DNA of 51,649 nt from Formivibrio sp. (lineage in GTDB: Bacteria > Pseudomonadota > Gammaproteobacteria > Burkholderiales > Chitinibacteraceae): assembly GCA_031291275.1 (NCBI GenBank), contig JARLJJ010000599.1, positions 1 to 51,649 on the forward strand, read 5' to 3'. This document shows, one piece after another, positions 18,458 through 27,374 of this stretch. How positions within the stretch are numbered: the first letter of the stretch is position 1; every line of letters begins with the position of its first letter. The notes under the pieces are model-generated. The model saw only the letters and a program-made list of their open reading frames with translations. It made no database searches and had not been told where the DNA came from. The translations under genes were made by a program, and so were the position numbers.

Positions 18458-19528
18458 ATGACCCGTCCAATTCAAGTCACCATTCACACTGCTGCCTTGC
18501 AACATAACTATCGCCTGCTTAAGGCTCATGCTCCGCAGAGCCGGGCCTATGCCGTCATCAAGGCCAATGCTTATGGCCATGGTTTGGTGCGAACGGCTCA
18601 GGCGCTCGCGGATGCCGATGGTTTTGCCTTGCTGGAAATTGAACAGGCACAAGTGCTGCGAGAGCTGGGGTTTGCTCTGCCGATATTGCTGCTGGAAGGT
18701 GTATTCGAGCCATCGGAATTGATGATCTGTGCCGAACAGGACTTTCGTATTGCAGTCCATAGCGAGCTGCAACTGCAGTGGCTGGAGGAAGCAAGACTGA
18801 AGCACCCCGTCAAGATTTGTCTCAAGCTCAATACGGGTATGAACCGGCTGGGTTTCGTCGCTGAGCGCGCAGCAGAATTGGTGCTGCGACTTTCTCGTAA
18901 TCCGAACGTATTATCCATTACTTTGATGGCGCACTTCGCAACGGCGGATGAGCCGGACAAAGGCATTGATTGGCAATTGGCCCGTTTTCAAGCGGCAACC
19001 GCTAATCTGCATTTGCCGTTCACTTTAGCTAACTCAGCCGCGCTCATTGACTATCCTCAAGCGCGAGGAGAGTGGGTTCGTCCTGGGATCATGCTTTATG
19101 GTTCATCGCCGTTCGCCGAACGCAGCGCATGCGATCTGGGTCTGCGGGCTGCGATGTCGCTGACCTCTCGCATTATCGGCGTGCAGGAGATATCGGCAGG
19201 CGATGCGGTAGGTTACGGGGCTTCGTTCCATGCCGAAAAGCCAATGCGGATAGGGATTGTGGCCTGCGGCTACGCAGATGGTTATCCGCGTCATGCGCCC
19301 ACCGGTACGCCGGTTCTGGTCAATGGACAGCGCAGTCAATTGATCGGTCGAATTTCCATGGATATGCTTGCGCTGGACCTTACCGAGATTCCCACTGCCC
19401 AGATAGGAAGTCATGTGGAGCTTTGGGGAAATCAGTTGTCTATTGACGAAGTGGCGGCGGCGGCGGGGACGATCAGCTATGAGCTGATGTGTGCCATTGC
19501 GCAGCGTGTGCCCGTGGCGACAGACTAA
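18458..19528 (+). CDS. alr: Alanine racemase
   Basis: PLP-dependent conversion of L- to D-alanine for peptidoglycan. The 356-residue protein has the PLP lysine K35 in AVIKANAYGHGL and the second catalytic tyrosine region VGYGASFHAEKPMRIG with CGYADGYPR. ATG 18458 fits family length; six further in-frame codons to a TTG have no support. A perfect TATACT (18421-18426) lies 31 bp upstream as a likely -10, without a clear -35. Divergent from lplT. Confidence 0.95.
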   Translation: MTRPIQVTIHTAALQHNYRLLKAHAPQSRAYAVIKANAYGHGLVRTAQALADADGFALLEIEQAQVLRELGFALPILLLEGVFEPSELMICAEQDFRIAVHSELQLQWLEEARLKHPVKICLKLNTGMNRLGFVAERAAELVLRLSRNPNVLSITLMAHFATADEPDKGIDWQLARFQAATANLHLPFTLANSAALIDYPQARGEWVRPGIMLYGSSPFAERSACDLGLRAAMSLTSRIIGVQEISAGDAVGYGASFHAEKPMRIGIVACGYADGYPRHAPTGTPVLVNGQRSQLIGRISMDMLALDLTEIPTAQIGSHVELWGNQLSIDEVAAAAGTISYELMCAIAQRVPVATD

Positions 19529-19633
19529 GCATCTAGTGGAATCGACGGTCGTGACTCGAAAATATTGGCCGCTTTCATTACAATGCTAGCTTTCCTGTAT
19601 TCCCTTTCCTTTTTGCAACCCGCAGGTTGAATC

Positions 19634-20860
19634 ATGGCTTTAATTGTCCAGAAATACGGCGGTACTTCGGTTGGCTCGCCTGACCGGATCAAAAACGTGG
19701 CGCGTCGCGTCGCAAAATTCAAGGCACAGGGGCACGATGTGGTAGTGGTGGTTTCGGCCATGTCTGGCGAAACCAACCGCTTGATTGCCCTTGCCAAGGA
19801 AGTGCAGGCCAATCCCGATCCGCGCGAGCTGGATGTCATCATCTCGACCGGCGAACAAGTAACGATTGGTTTGCTGGCGATGGCACTCAAGGAACTTGGC
19901 CAGGATGCCGTGAGCTATACCGGCGCTCAGGTCAAGATCCTGACCGACAGCGCATTTACCAAAGCGCGTATCCAGCAGATCGACGATGCGCCAATGCGTG
20001 CTGATCTGTCCGCAGGCAAAGTGGTTATTGTGGCTGGCTTCCAGGGCGTGGATGCTGAAGGCAATATCACTACACTGGGTCGCGGTGGGTCTGATACCAC
20101 GGGCGTGGCGATTGCGGCGGCACTCAAGGCTGATGAATGCCAAATCTACACGGATGTGGATGGTGTCTACACCACCGATCCGCGCGTGGTGCCAGATGCG
20201 CGCAAACTCAAAACAATTACCTTTGAAGAAATGCTGGAAATGGCCAGCTTGGGTTCCAAGGTACTGCAGATCCGCTCTGTAGAATTCGCCGGAAAATATA
20301 ATGTGAAACTGCGCGTGCTCTCTTCGTTCCAGGAAGAAGGCGAGGGCACCCTGATTACCTTCGAGGAAGACAGCAATATGGAAAAGCCCGTCATCTCCGG
20401 CATTGCCTTCAATCGCGATGAGGCACGTGTCAACATCATGGGTGTGCCGGACAAGCCCGGCATCGCTTACCAAATTCTTGGCCCGGTTGCCGATGCCAAT
20501 ATCGATGTCGATATGATCATCCAGAACGTGGGTCAAGACGGAACGACGGATTTTTCCTTCACCGTCCCCAAGAATGATCTCGCACGCACCATCAAGGTAT
20601 TGCAAGGTGTGCAGGCGCACATCAGTGCCCGGGAAGTCGTGGGCGACGACAAGATCTGCAAGGTATCCATTGTGGGTGTCGGCATGCGCTCGCATGTCGG
20701 TGTGGCCGCCAACATGTTCCGCACCCTGGCCGAAGAGGGGATCAATATCCAGATGATTTCCACATCCGAAATCAAGATTTCCGTGGTTGTGGAAGAAAAA
20801 TACCTGGAACTCGCCGTGCGTGTCTTGCATAAGGCATTTGGTCTGGAGCAAGCGCACTAA
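19634..20860 (+). CDS. lysC: Aspartate kinase
   Basis: First step of lysine, threonine, methionine and diaminopimelate synthesis. The 408-residue protein has the kinase domain ([19 protein letters not shown] at the start; [32 protein letters not shown] in the middle) and two C-terminal ACT domains ([20 protein letters not shown] and [36 protein letters not shown]). This is the monofunctional, feedback-regulated form. It stands alone between alr and a tRNA cluster. Confidence 0.97.
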   Translation: MALIVQKYGGTSVGSPDRIKNVARRVAKFKAQGHDVVVVVSAMSGETNRLIALAKEVQANPDPRELDVIISTGEQVTIGLLAMALKELGQDAVSYTGAQVKILTDSAFTKARIQQIDDAPMRADLSAGKVVIVAGFQGVDAEGNITTLGRGGSDTTGVAIAAALKADECQIYTDVDGVYTTDPRVVPDARKLKTITFEEMLEMASLGSKVLQIRSVEFAGKYNVKLRVLSSFQEEGEGTLITFEEDSNMEKPVISGIAFNRDEARVNIMGVPDKPGIAYQILGPVADANIDVDMIIQNVGQDGTTDFSFTVPKNDLARTIKVLQGVQAHISAREVVGDDKICKVSIVGVGMRSHVGVAANMFRTLAEEGINIQMISTSEIKISVVVEEKYLELAVRVLHKAFGLEQAH

Positions 20861-20886
20861 TTTGGAGATTTAGCCCTGTTTTTGGC

Positions 20887-20915
20887 TTGACGCTCTGGGG
20901 TGATCAACGTATTAT
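20887..20915 (+). promoter_or_regulatory. Promoter of the three-tRNA cluster
   Basis: TTGACG (20887-20892), exactly 17 bp, then TATTAT (20910-20915), followed by a GC-rich CCCGC stretch before the first tRNA at 20931. The GC-rich discriminator is typical of stringently controlled stable-RNA promoters. Confidence 0.85.
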
Positions 20916-20930
20916 CCCGCTTCCCTTGAC

Positions 20931-21024
20931 GGAGACGTGGATGAGTGGCTGAAATCACTCCCCTGCTAAGGGAGCATAGGGGCCAAAACCTCTATCGAGG
21001 GTTCGAATCCCTCCGTCTCCGCCA
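20931..21024 (+). tRNA. tRNA-Ser (GCT)
   Basis: Class II tRNA, 94 nt including an encoded CCA. Acceptor arms GGAGACG / CGTCTCC pair. The anticodon loop CTGCTAA sits in a five-base stem, and a long variable arm precedes the GGTTCGAATCC T-arm. Anticodon GCT at 20965-20967 reads AGC/AGU. Confidence 0.97.
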
Positions 21025-21046
21025 GTGGTAATTAGGTCTTTGCAGT

Positions 21047-21123
21047 GCGCCCGTAGCTCAGTTGGATAGAGTATCTGGCTACGAACCAGAGGGTCGGGCG
21101 TTCGAATCGCTCCGGGCGCACCA
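21047..21123 (+). tRNA. tRNA-Arg (ACG)
   Basis: 77 nt with CCA encoded. Acceptor GCGCCCG / CGGGCGC; anticodon loop CTACGAA in a CTGG-type stem, with anticodon ACG at 21081-21083. The A34 would be edited to inosine by TadA. GTTCGAATC in the T-arm. Confidence 0.97.
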
Positions 21124-21135
21124 GCAAACCAATAT

Positions 21136-21211
21136 GTCTCCATCGTCTAGAGGCCTAGGACACTGCCCTTTCACGGCGGCGACCGGGGTTCGAATCCCCG
21201 TGGAGACGCCA
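21136..21211 (+). tRNA. tRNA-Glu (TTC)
   Basis: 76 nt with CCA encoded. Acceptor GTCTCCA / TGGAGAC; anticodon loop CTTTCAC with TTC at 21170-21172; T-arm GGGGTTCGAATCCCC. Very close to other proteobacterial tRNA-Glu. Last of the three-tRNA transcript. Confidence 0.97.
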
Positions 21212-21222
21212 AAAAAATAATC

Positions 21223-21256
21223 AAGGACTTAACCGAAAGGTGGGTCCTTTTTTATT
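21223..21256 (+). terminator. Terminator of the tRNA cluster
   Basis: AAGGAC (21223-21228) pairs with GTCCTT (21244-21249). The loop itself contains a small ACC-GAAA-GGT hairpin. It is followed by TTTTTATTTT. The next 265 bp to 21521 hold no gene that I can support. Confidence 0.85.
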
Positions 21257-21521
21257 TTGCAGCTTTTTGCGCTTTTTCATCACTGAAATCCATCCAAGTA
21301 AAATGACCTATCCGCTGTTTCCGTACCCCTGTGGCAGATCATCAGTTCTCGTCTTCTTCTGCTCGCGCTATAACCACTCTTAATTCCCATTCGGTATTTA
21401 CACTGCTAACCATTACGGGCCAGATTTCGATGCCAATGTGACTTTGTCCTGCCACCTTGTGGGCGACAGCCTCCGTGAGGGGTGGGTCTCTGCCGTTGTT
21501 AACATGCAATTGACGCAAGTG

Positions 21522-22304
21522 CTATTTGGGTTCGGATGGAATGCGTGCCTGCGGCAACTTATAAGCACCTATCAGATGGTTGAGAGTGCCGTCCTGTTCC
21601 ATGCTTTCCAGTGCTTGGTCAAATTGTCGGGACAGCGCCATATAACCTTTTTGTGGGGTGAAAACCAGATAACTCACGGTGGTTTCCACTGGCGGACCGC
21701 TGACCTCGACTTCGCTCAGTCCTTTCAGTGCCTTTAGATAGTAAAGCCCGACCAAGCGACTGCAGATGACGGCATCAACTCGGCCTGCGAGTAACTTGCG
21801 GAAATTCATGATGTGACTGGTGGCCGGATCCAGCCGACTGAACCAACCGGCCTGAGCTGCGCTATCGAAGTGGTTCCCATAGGATGTGGTGTTGACAACG
21901 CCAATACTGGCGCCGGACAGTGAGTCGAAATCACCGTTAAAATGCCAGTGCGAATCCTTGCGTACGAAAAAAACAAAGTCCTGTTTCATCAGCGCTTTTT
22001 GCGAGAACAGCATGTTCTTTTCTCGCTCTGGCGTTTTCTTGATGCTAAAGAATCCATCGACCATCCCTTTCTGCAACATGGCTTGCCCGCGAGTGATTGG
22101 ATAAAATTCGATCTTGATTGCTTGGCCCATACGAGAAAAAGCGGTACTGACGATATCAACCGTCAGTCCTTGTGCTCCTTGGGCTGTATTGATGATGTAA
22201 GGGGGGTATTCCAGCGTGGCCAGACGTAAGAGGCTATCTACGACCATACCTGTTGGGCAGGAAATAAGTAGGGGAAATGCCAAAATTAAGCACGGGTGTC
22301 TCAT
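21522..22304 (-). CDS. Solute-binding protein, SBP_bac_3 family (orphan)
   Basis: Extracytoplasmic amino-acid-type binding protein of 260 residues. The signal sequence MRHPCLILAFPLLISC could be cut by signal peptidase II, since LISC is an acceptable lipobox. The mature protein has ATLEYPPYIINTAQGAQGLTVDIVSTAFSRMGQ, then ITRGQAMLQKGMVDGFFSIKKTPEREKNMLFS, typical of the diverged periplasmic members found with no transporter. ATG 22304 has GAGGG upstream. No permease or ATPase lies nearby, so it may be a sensor or a stray binding protein. The ligand is unknown. Confidence 0.82.
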   Translation of the reverse strand: MRHPCLILAFPLLISCPTGMVVDSLLRLATLEYPPYIINTAQGAQGLTVDIVSTAFSRMGQAIKIEFYPITRGQAMLQKGMVDGFFSIKKTPEREKNMLFSQKALMKQDFVFFVRKDSHWHFNGDFDSLSGASIGVVNTTSYGNHFDSAAQAGWFSRLDPATSHIMNFRKLLAGRVDAVICSRLVGLYYLKALKGLSEVEVSGPPVETTVSYLVFTPQKGYMALSRQFDQALESMEQDGTLNHLIGAYKLPQARIPSEPK

Positions 22305-22667
22305 GGTTTCCCTCTTGTGTAACGGTGCATTGCCCGGACATGTAGTACCCGTTTTGACTGACAATGAAACGACCAGGCCATAAGTCCAATCTTCCGCAAT
22401 TGACCTGATGTCCTAAGCCGTTGTTATTTACCTGCGCGTCTCCCTCTTGATTTAATAGTTCTGTTTTTCTGGCGGGCTCATTGAATACGTTAGTCGCTGG
22501 GCCACTTGTATTCCTGATGCACTCTTCATTTGAGACTAGACGGTCTTGCTCTGATGCTGCAGCACTGAATTGCTTTTGCAAATGATAATCGCGATTGTTA
22601 CCGATAACAACAGAGGGCAAAGTGTTACTCTGGAAATCATGTCAGGGGCAGCCAAAATGGCGGGCGT

Positions 22668-22699
22668 AAAAAAACCGGCGCATTGTGCGCCGGTTTTTT
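22668..22699. terminator. Terminator at the end of the sugar-acid operon
   Basis: Perfect stem CCGGCGCA (22675-22682) / TGCGCCGG (22686-22693) with a 3-nt loop, A7 on the left and T6 on the right, so it works in both directions. It marks the 3' end of the minus-strand catabolic operon. The interval 22305-22667 upstream of the binding-protein gene holds no convincing gene. Confidence 0.92.
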
Positions 22700-22783
22700 G
22701 CCGGGATTGCTGTAAAGAGGTATAGCTAATCCGTTTCTGGATGATGAACGAGGTCAGTTAAATCGGCACAGCGACGCTTTTGA

Positions 22784-23938
22784 TCAGATCAGTTGAGTAT
22801 AAATTTCACGAATATCAGTCTTACTCATCAGGCGCGGGTTGTTGTCGAGCAGGCGGGTGACCTTGGCTGCGCCATTAACCAGAGGATTCAGATCGGCCTC
22901 GGTGATGTTCCAGCGTTTCAGGTTGGCCGGGATTTCCAGGTCGCGGTTCAATGCGAACAGTGCATCGATCATCGCACTGGCGGCATCCTCATCGCTCAGT
23001 TGGGCCACTTCCAAGCCCATGGCAATCGCCATGTCGCGGAATTTTGCTGCATTGCCCACTTTATTGAAGCGCATCACGAAAGGCAGCAGGATAGCGTTCG
23101 ATACGCCGTGTGCGATGTGATACTTCCCGCCGAGCGGATAGGACAGGGCGTGGACGCCCGTGGTGCTGGAGGTGGCGATGCACATGCCGCCGTACATGGC
23201 ACCGAGCAGCATATCGTGCCGCGCCTCAATATCCGTGCCGGTGGTGAACGCGCGACGGATACTGCGCGAGATCAGCTTGATTGCTTCTAATGCAAGCATG
23301 TCGCTGAACGGGTTGCCTTTTTTTGAGGTGTAGCACTCGATTGCATGGCACAGCGCATCCATGCCGGTCGAGGCAGTAATGGCCGGAGGCAGGCCGATAG
23401 TCATTTTTGGATCAAGAATCACGCAATCGGGCATCAGCTTGGGGCTGACGATGCCGACTTTCATTTCATCTTCCGAGACCAGAATGATGCTGTTCGGGGT
23501 GGTTTCCGAGCCGGTACCGGCAGTGGTGGGGATCATCATGGTCGGTACGCCGCGCCGGGAAATCGGTGCATTGTTGAGCAGCTCGCGCAGCGAGGTATCG
23601 TTGTTAAGCAAGACCGCGACGATCTTGGCAACATCCATCGCGCTACCGCCGCCAATCCCGATGACCAGTTCGCATTCGTGCATCTTTGCGGCGGCAAAAA
23701 TGGAATTCACCTGTTCGACTTCGGGTTCCGGTGGCGTGTCGGAGAGTACCCGTACTTTGATGCCAGCGGCTTCGAGTAGTGCTTTGGGGCGGTCGATCAG
23801 TCCCGCCCGAGCTACACCTTGATCGCTGATGATCAACACTTTTTTTGCGCCGAATTCGGTAACGATCTCGGCAATGCGCTCGATACTGTCCGGGCCGGCA
23901 ACGATGCGGCCGGCATTCAACAAGGAATATGTGCTCAT
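22784..23938 (-). CDS. Iron-containing alcohol dehydrogenase
   Basis: Group III NAD(P)-dependent alcohol dehydrogenase, 384 residues, cytosolic. The N-terminal Rossmann-like half has the GIGGGSAMDVAK dinucleotide signature. The C-terminal helical half carries the metal-site blocks MDALCHAIECY, VHALSYPLGG and YHIAHG. AGGAG lies about 10 nt before ATG 23938. It is the last gene of the operon that begins with the DeoR regulator, so it probably reduces or oxidises a hydroxy-aldehyde or hydroxy-acid intermediate of that pathway. The substrate cannot be deduced. Confidence 0.92.
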   Translation of the reverse strand: MSTYSLLNAGRIVAGPDSIERIAEIVTEFGAKKVLIISDQGVARAGLIDRPKALLEAAGIKVRVLSDTPPEPEVEQVNSIFAAAKMHECELVIGIGGGSAMDVAKIVAVLLNNDTSLRELLNNAPISRRGVPTMMIPTTAGTGSETTPNSIILVSEDEMKVGIVSPKLMPDCVILDPKMTIGLPPAITASTGMDALCHAIECYTSKKGNPFSDMLALEAIKLISRSIRRAFTTGTDIEARHDMLLGAMYGGMCIATSSTTGVHALSYPLGGKYHIAHGVSNAILLPFVMRFNKVGNAAKFRDMAIAMGLEVAQLSDEDAASAMIDALFALNRDLEIPANLKRWNITEADLNPLVNGAAKVTRLLDNNPRLMSKTDIREIYTQLI

Positions 23939-23989
23939 CTGCGTTCTGCTCCTGCTTAAAGTGGGCGCTCGGTTGCGCTGGATAAATAT

Positions 23990-25171
23990 TCAGGCCTTGA
24001 CCCAGTTTTCTGTCACCTGCACGTATTTGATCTTCTGGCGAAAGTAGGTATAGGCAATATGAAGAGTGCCATCGGAGGTCTGTTTGATCGATGGGTAGGA
24101 ATACTCCCGGTTCAGTTGCTTTTCGGAATTGTTGGTCATGCAGTAGCCGTCACCTACTTCCAGATTGCGCTTGTAGGGCCAAGTCTTGCCGCCATCTTCC
24201 GAGATCGCCAGTGTCATCGGTGCGCGCGGCGTACCCCAGAATGCAGTTTTCCCGATGGTCGGCTGCGGCTCGCTAGCTGCCGCGTTATCTTCATCATCAT
24301 CTTCGATTTCGTCGTAGAGAGAAACGCGACGCTCGGTCGCTTGGGCGGCACTGCTATCGTTATAGACGATGGCCAGATGCCCGTTGTTTAGCCGGGTGAA
24401 CTGGATAGATGAGTTGTTGTTGGGCAACTCTGTCGGCACCGGTTCGCTCCAGGTTCGTCCATGATCCGTGGATCGGCTCAGGTAGACGTGGTCGGCCCAG
24501 CGGCTGCGAAAAAGCGCGAGCAAGCTGCCATCGGCCATTTTTTCGACATTCATGTGCACGCAGCCGACGCTGTTCGGTACTTCGTATTCCGCCCAGGTTT
24601 TGCCATGATCGGCGGAAATGCGCACCGCGCTGATGTCGTTGTTGCCAACCCATTTCTCGCCCGGTGCCGTCCGGCAATAAAACACCGGCACCAGCCATTC
24701 CCCGTTGTCGAGCACCACCACCGGTTGGCGCACGAAGGTGCCCGCTTTCTCAAACAGGGTCTCGATGGGGCCCCAGGTTTGGCCGTTATCGTCGGAAATT
24801 CGGCAACGTACGATGGCGGTATTCTGATTGCCCGATTTTTGCGCGGTATACAGCAACCAGAGCCGGCCATCCGGTGCCGGGAACAGGATCGGATTCTGTT
24901 CGGAACGGGTGGGGTCGTCGGAGAGCTTGGTTGGCGAACTCCAGCACGACTCCCCTTTGGGCAGGCGCGAGAAGTAGATCGAGATATCGGCTACGCCTTC
25001 CTGGCTGCCGCCAAACCAGACGCAGCCCATGTCGCCATTGGCCAATGGCATCAGGTTTGCTGCATGGTTCTGGATACAAAGTGCCGGAATGTCAGTTTCG
25101 AGCCTGTTGGCATCACCCTCTTTGGGGTGAAGGCATCCTGAGGCACTGGACGAGTGATTGTTCAAAATCAT
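23990..25171 (-). CDS. Sialidase-fold (BNR/Asp-box) protein, cytosolic
   Basis: Six-bladed propeller of the BNR_2 sialidase family, 393 residues. Four Asp boxes of the SxDxGxTW type are visible at residues 126-133, 186-193, 234-241 and 324-331. The C-terminal EYSYPSIKQTSDGTLHIAYTY is typical of the family. There is no signal peptide. An acidic insert (DEIEDDDED, 287-295) interrupts the last third. The start is uncertain: ATG 25171 has AGGAG only 1 nt away, whereas a TTG at 25165 would have ideal spacing and a TTG at 25198 is also in frame. It lies between pdxA2 and the alcohol dehydrogenase gene. It may be a hydrolase, lyase or isomerase of an acidic sugar; the activity is not proven. Confidence 0.82.
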   Translation of the reverse strand: MILNNHSSSASGCLHPKEGDANRLETDIPALCIQNHAANLMPLANGDMGCVWFGGSQEGVADISIYFSRLPKGESCWSSPTKLSDDPTRSEQNPILFPAPDGRLWLLYTAQKSGNQNTAIVRCRISDDNGQTWGPIETLFEKAGTFVRQPVVVLDNGEWLVPVFYCRTAPGEKWVGNNDISAVRISADHGKTWAEYEVPNSVGCVHMNVEKMADGSLLALFRSRWADHVYLSRSTDHGRTWSEPVPTELPNNNSSIQFTRLNNGHLAIVYNDSSAAQATERRVSLYDEIEDDDEDNAAASEPQPTIGKTAFWGTPRAPMTLAISEDGGKTWPYKRNLEVGDGYCMTNNSEKQLNREYSYPSIKQTSDGTLHIAYTYFRQKIKYVQVTENWVKA

Positions 25172-25201
25172 GCTCCTGATCACATGGGTAAAGATCAATC
25201 T

Positions 25202-26212
25202 TCAGATGCCTTTCTTGCGCCGGCCTTCGAGTAGCTTCACGGCGTATTCTGCGGCATCTACCAGGCTGTCTGCGTTGGCGATGCCCTTGCCGGCGATATC
25301 GAACGCCGTGCCGTGGTCGACCGAGGTACGCAGGATCGGCAGTCCCAGCGTGACATTGACGCCGCTGATGGCTTGCCACTTGCCGGTGGCCGGATCAACG
25401 TTGAAGCCGAGTAGCTTGACCGGGATATGTCCCTGGTCGTGGAACATGGCTACCACGGCATCGAATTGCTGGGCGCGCAGCTTGATGAAAACCGTATCGC
25501 CAGGTACGGGGCCGGTCACATCAAAACCTTTATCGATATATTCCTTGATGATCGGGGCAATGATTTCGTCGTCTTCCTTGCCCAGAATGCCGCCTTCACC
25601 CGAGTGCGGATTGAGCGCGGCAACCCCCAGGCGCGGTTTGTCGAAGCCAAGGCATTCCAGTGCTTCCAAAGTCACATCGATCACGCGGCGCAGGCGCACC
25701 GGGGTGATGCGCTTGGGCACATCGGCAATGGCGCAGTGCGTGGTGACATGGCTGACCCGCATATTGTCATGGGCCAGCATCATCACGGCATCGCGCATGC
25801 CGGTCAGGTGTGCCAGCAATTCGGTGTGGCCTTCAAAATGATGCCCGGCCATTTGCAGCGCCTCTTTTGATAATGGTGCGGTTACGATGGTGTCGGCTTC
25901 GTTGGCTTGAACCATTTCAACAGCACGTTTGACCGCACGGTAAGCCCATTCGCCGCCCACTGCTGAAATGGCTCCGGTGACGATCTCGCCTTCCACTGGA
26001 CCGACATCGATCATGTTTAGCGGCAGGGCTTCTTCGGTTATTCCTAGTTGCACACGCGCTTTGGCTAATGCGGTGGCACTGCCCAGTACCAGTATTTCGA
26101 CGCGTCCTGCAGCAACTTCTTCACGCATCTTGATTGCGGCTTTGACAATGATTTCTGGACCGATACCTGATGGGTCGCCCATGGTGATAGCCAAGCGAAT
26201 TGCTTTTTTCAT
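25202..26212 (-). CDS. pdxA2: PdxA2-type 4-phospho-acid dehydrogenase (decarboxylating)
   Basis: Homologue of 4-hydroxythreonine-4-phosphate dehydrogenase, 336 residues. TMGDPSGIGPEI opens the protein. The metal-binding histidines lie in FEGHTELLA, AMFHDQGHIP and TSVDHGTAFDIAGKG. PdxA2 enzymes encoded beside a DUF1537 kinase are known to oxidise and decarboxylate D-threonate or D-erythronate 4-phosphate to dihydroxyacetone phosphate. Context here (kinase gene 28 bp upstream) favours that role over vitamin B6 synthesis. The assignment to C4 acids is inference from context. Confidence 0.88.
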   Translation of the reverse strand: MKKAIRLAITMGDPSGIGPEIIVKAAIKMREEVAAGRVEILVLGSATALAKARVQLGITEEALPLNMIDVGPVEGEIVTGAISAVGGEWAYRAVKRAVEMVQANEADTIVTAPLSKEALQMAGHHFEGHTELLAHLTGMRDAVMMLAHDNMRVSHVTTHCAIADVPKRITPVRLRRVIDVTLEALECLGFDKPRLGVAALNPHSGEGGILGKEDDEIIAPIIKEYIDKGFDVTGPVPGDTVFIKLRAQQFDAVVAMFHDQGHIPVKLLGFNVDPATGKWQAISGVNVTLGLPILRTSVDHGTAFDIAGKGIANADSLVDAAEYAVKLLEGRRKKGI

Positions 26213-26240
26213 TTAAATTTCCCTCTCAGTTGTTGGGCTG

Positions 26241-27374
26241 CTAATTGAGCAGCCGAATCATTTCCACAAGATCGTCAGGCCCGCCGAATGCACCGGAACG
26301 TGAATAACAGGGAACGCCATCCCAAATGCCGCCCATCAGGCGTGCACAACCCCAGCCGGGGCGAATGGACGGGTGTGCAAGCAAAGCTTTTGCGCCTGAA
26401 GCGCGGCACAAACTCAGCAACGTGTCACCGCCCACCACAATCAATTGACCGGGTTTTGGCAGCTCGGCGATGAGCCGGGAGGTGTGCGTGGTTAATTGGC
26501 TAGCGGCTTGTCCGGGCGTGACTTTTTCCATTGGCGAGAGATCGAACCAGAGTGCGCTGGCGCCACGGCGCGCCTGATCAAGTGCTGCAGATATTTCTGC
26601 ATCGCATGCATGCTTAGCGATGATGGGATTTGAGTGTTGGGCACATAAATGAGCCCATTGCTCGCGCAATACAGGCTGGAAGCTGGCGCTGACCAGCACG
26701 CTTGGGCCGTGGCTCTTGGCTAACGGCATGGCGAGACCGGTAGTGGGGGCCAGTGCGCGACGGCGGGCAAGGGCATGGGCCAGTCCGGCGCTGCCGCACC
26801 ACAGGCAAGTTGCACTGGCAGGGGTATCGGCTTGGGCGACGATCCGGTCCAGATCCGCATCCGTGAATACTTCGGGTATCCAAATCTTCGCGGTATCGCT
26901 TTGTGCCGGCTGCGCTGCGCAGGTACGCAGACCGTGCTGGATGAAAGTTTCGCGCAGTGGTGTAGCAACTGGCTGGCGGAGTGTGCCGGGTTTGATCACC
27001 CATTGCCGGTCTTCGGTGGTGATGCGGCCCTGGGCGGGAAAGGCGGGGGCAAACAAGGCGTGGTCGAAATTGCCATGCCGGACCAGCCAGGCGATTTCGG
27101 CATAGGTATTGCCGCGCAGCAGGCTATCGACTTTCTTGAAGGCAAGACTGCCCGATAGCAGCCAGTAAAGTACCGGCTGCAGGAACGCCGGCAAAGTTTC
27201 CGGTGACACATCGCGGGTCGGGGTGGCGACCACGGACAATGGCGCATCGAAATAGGCTTGCCCAGGCGCGGGGGGAGTATCGATAAAAACGGGCAAAGCC
27301 CCGGCGAAGGCTGCTGCAGTATCCAGTGCGCCCGTCAGATCATCGGCGAGTATACGGATACTACTGCTGCTCAT
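26241..27374 (-). CDS. DUF1537 four-carbon sugar-acid kinase
   Basis: ATP-dependent kinase of the DUF1537 family (OtnK/DtnK type), 377 residues, at the short end for the family. N-terminal substrate domain: LADDLTGALDTAAAFA and FKKVDSLLRGN. C-terminal nucleotide domain: VVGGDTLLSLCRASGA and SRSGAFGGPDDLVEMI. Its start overlaps the regulator stop by 4 bp (ATGA), so the two are translationally coupled. With PdxA2 next, the likely reaction is 4-phosphorylation of D-threonate or D-erythronate. Related kinases also act on 3-oxo acids such as 3-oxo-isoapionate, so the substrate is open. Confidence 0.88.
   Translation of the reverse strand: MSSSSIRILADDLTGALDTAAAFAGALPVFIDTPPAPGQAYFDAPLSVVATPTRDVSPETLPAFLQPVLYWLLSGSLAFKKVDSLLRGNTYAEIAWLVRHGNFDHALFAPAFPAQGRITTEDRQWVIKPGTLRQPVATPLRETFIQHGLRTCAAQPAQSDTAKIWIPEVFTDADLDRIVAQADTPASATCLWCGSAGLAHALARRRALAPTTGLAMPLAKSHGPSVLVSASFQPVLREQWAHLCAQHSNPIIAKHACDAEISAALDQARRGASALWFDLSPMEKVTPGQAASQLTTHTSRLIAELPKPGQLIVVGGDTLLSLCRASGAKALLAHPSIRPGWGCARLMGGIWDGVPCYSRSGAFGGPDDLVEMIRLLN

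Noticed and set aside
19640-20857. A 405-codon frame antisense to lysC
   Set aside because: It covers lysC almost exactly in reverse and is histidine/aspartate-rich, a typical artefact of codon bias.
22234-22620. A 128-codon frame upstream of and overlapping the orphan binding-protein gene on the same strand
   Set aside because: It begins with TTG without a ribosome binding site, overlaps the signal-peptide region of a supported gene in another frame, and shows no recognisable domain.
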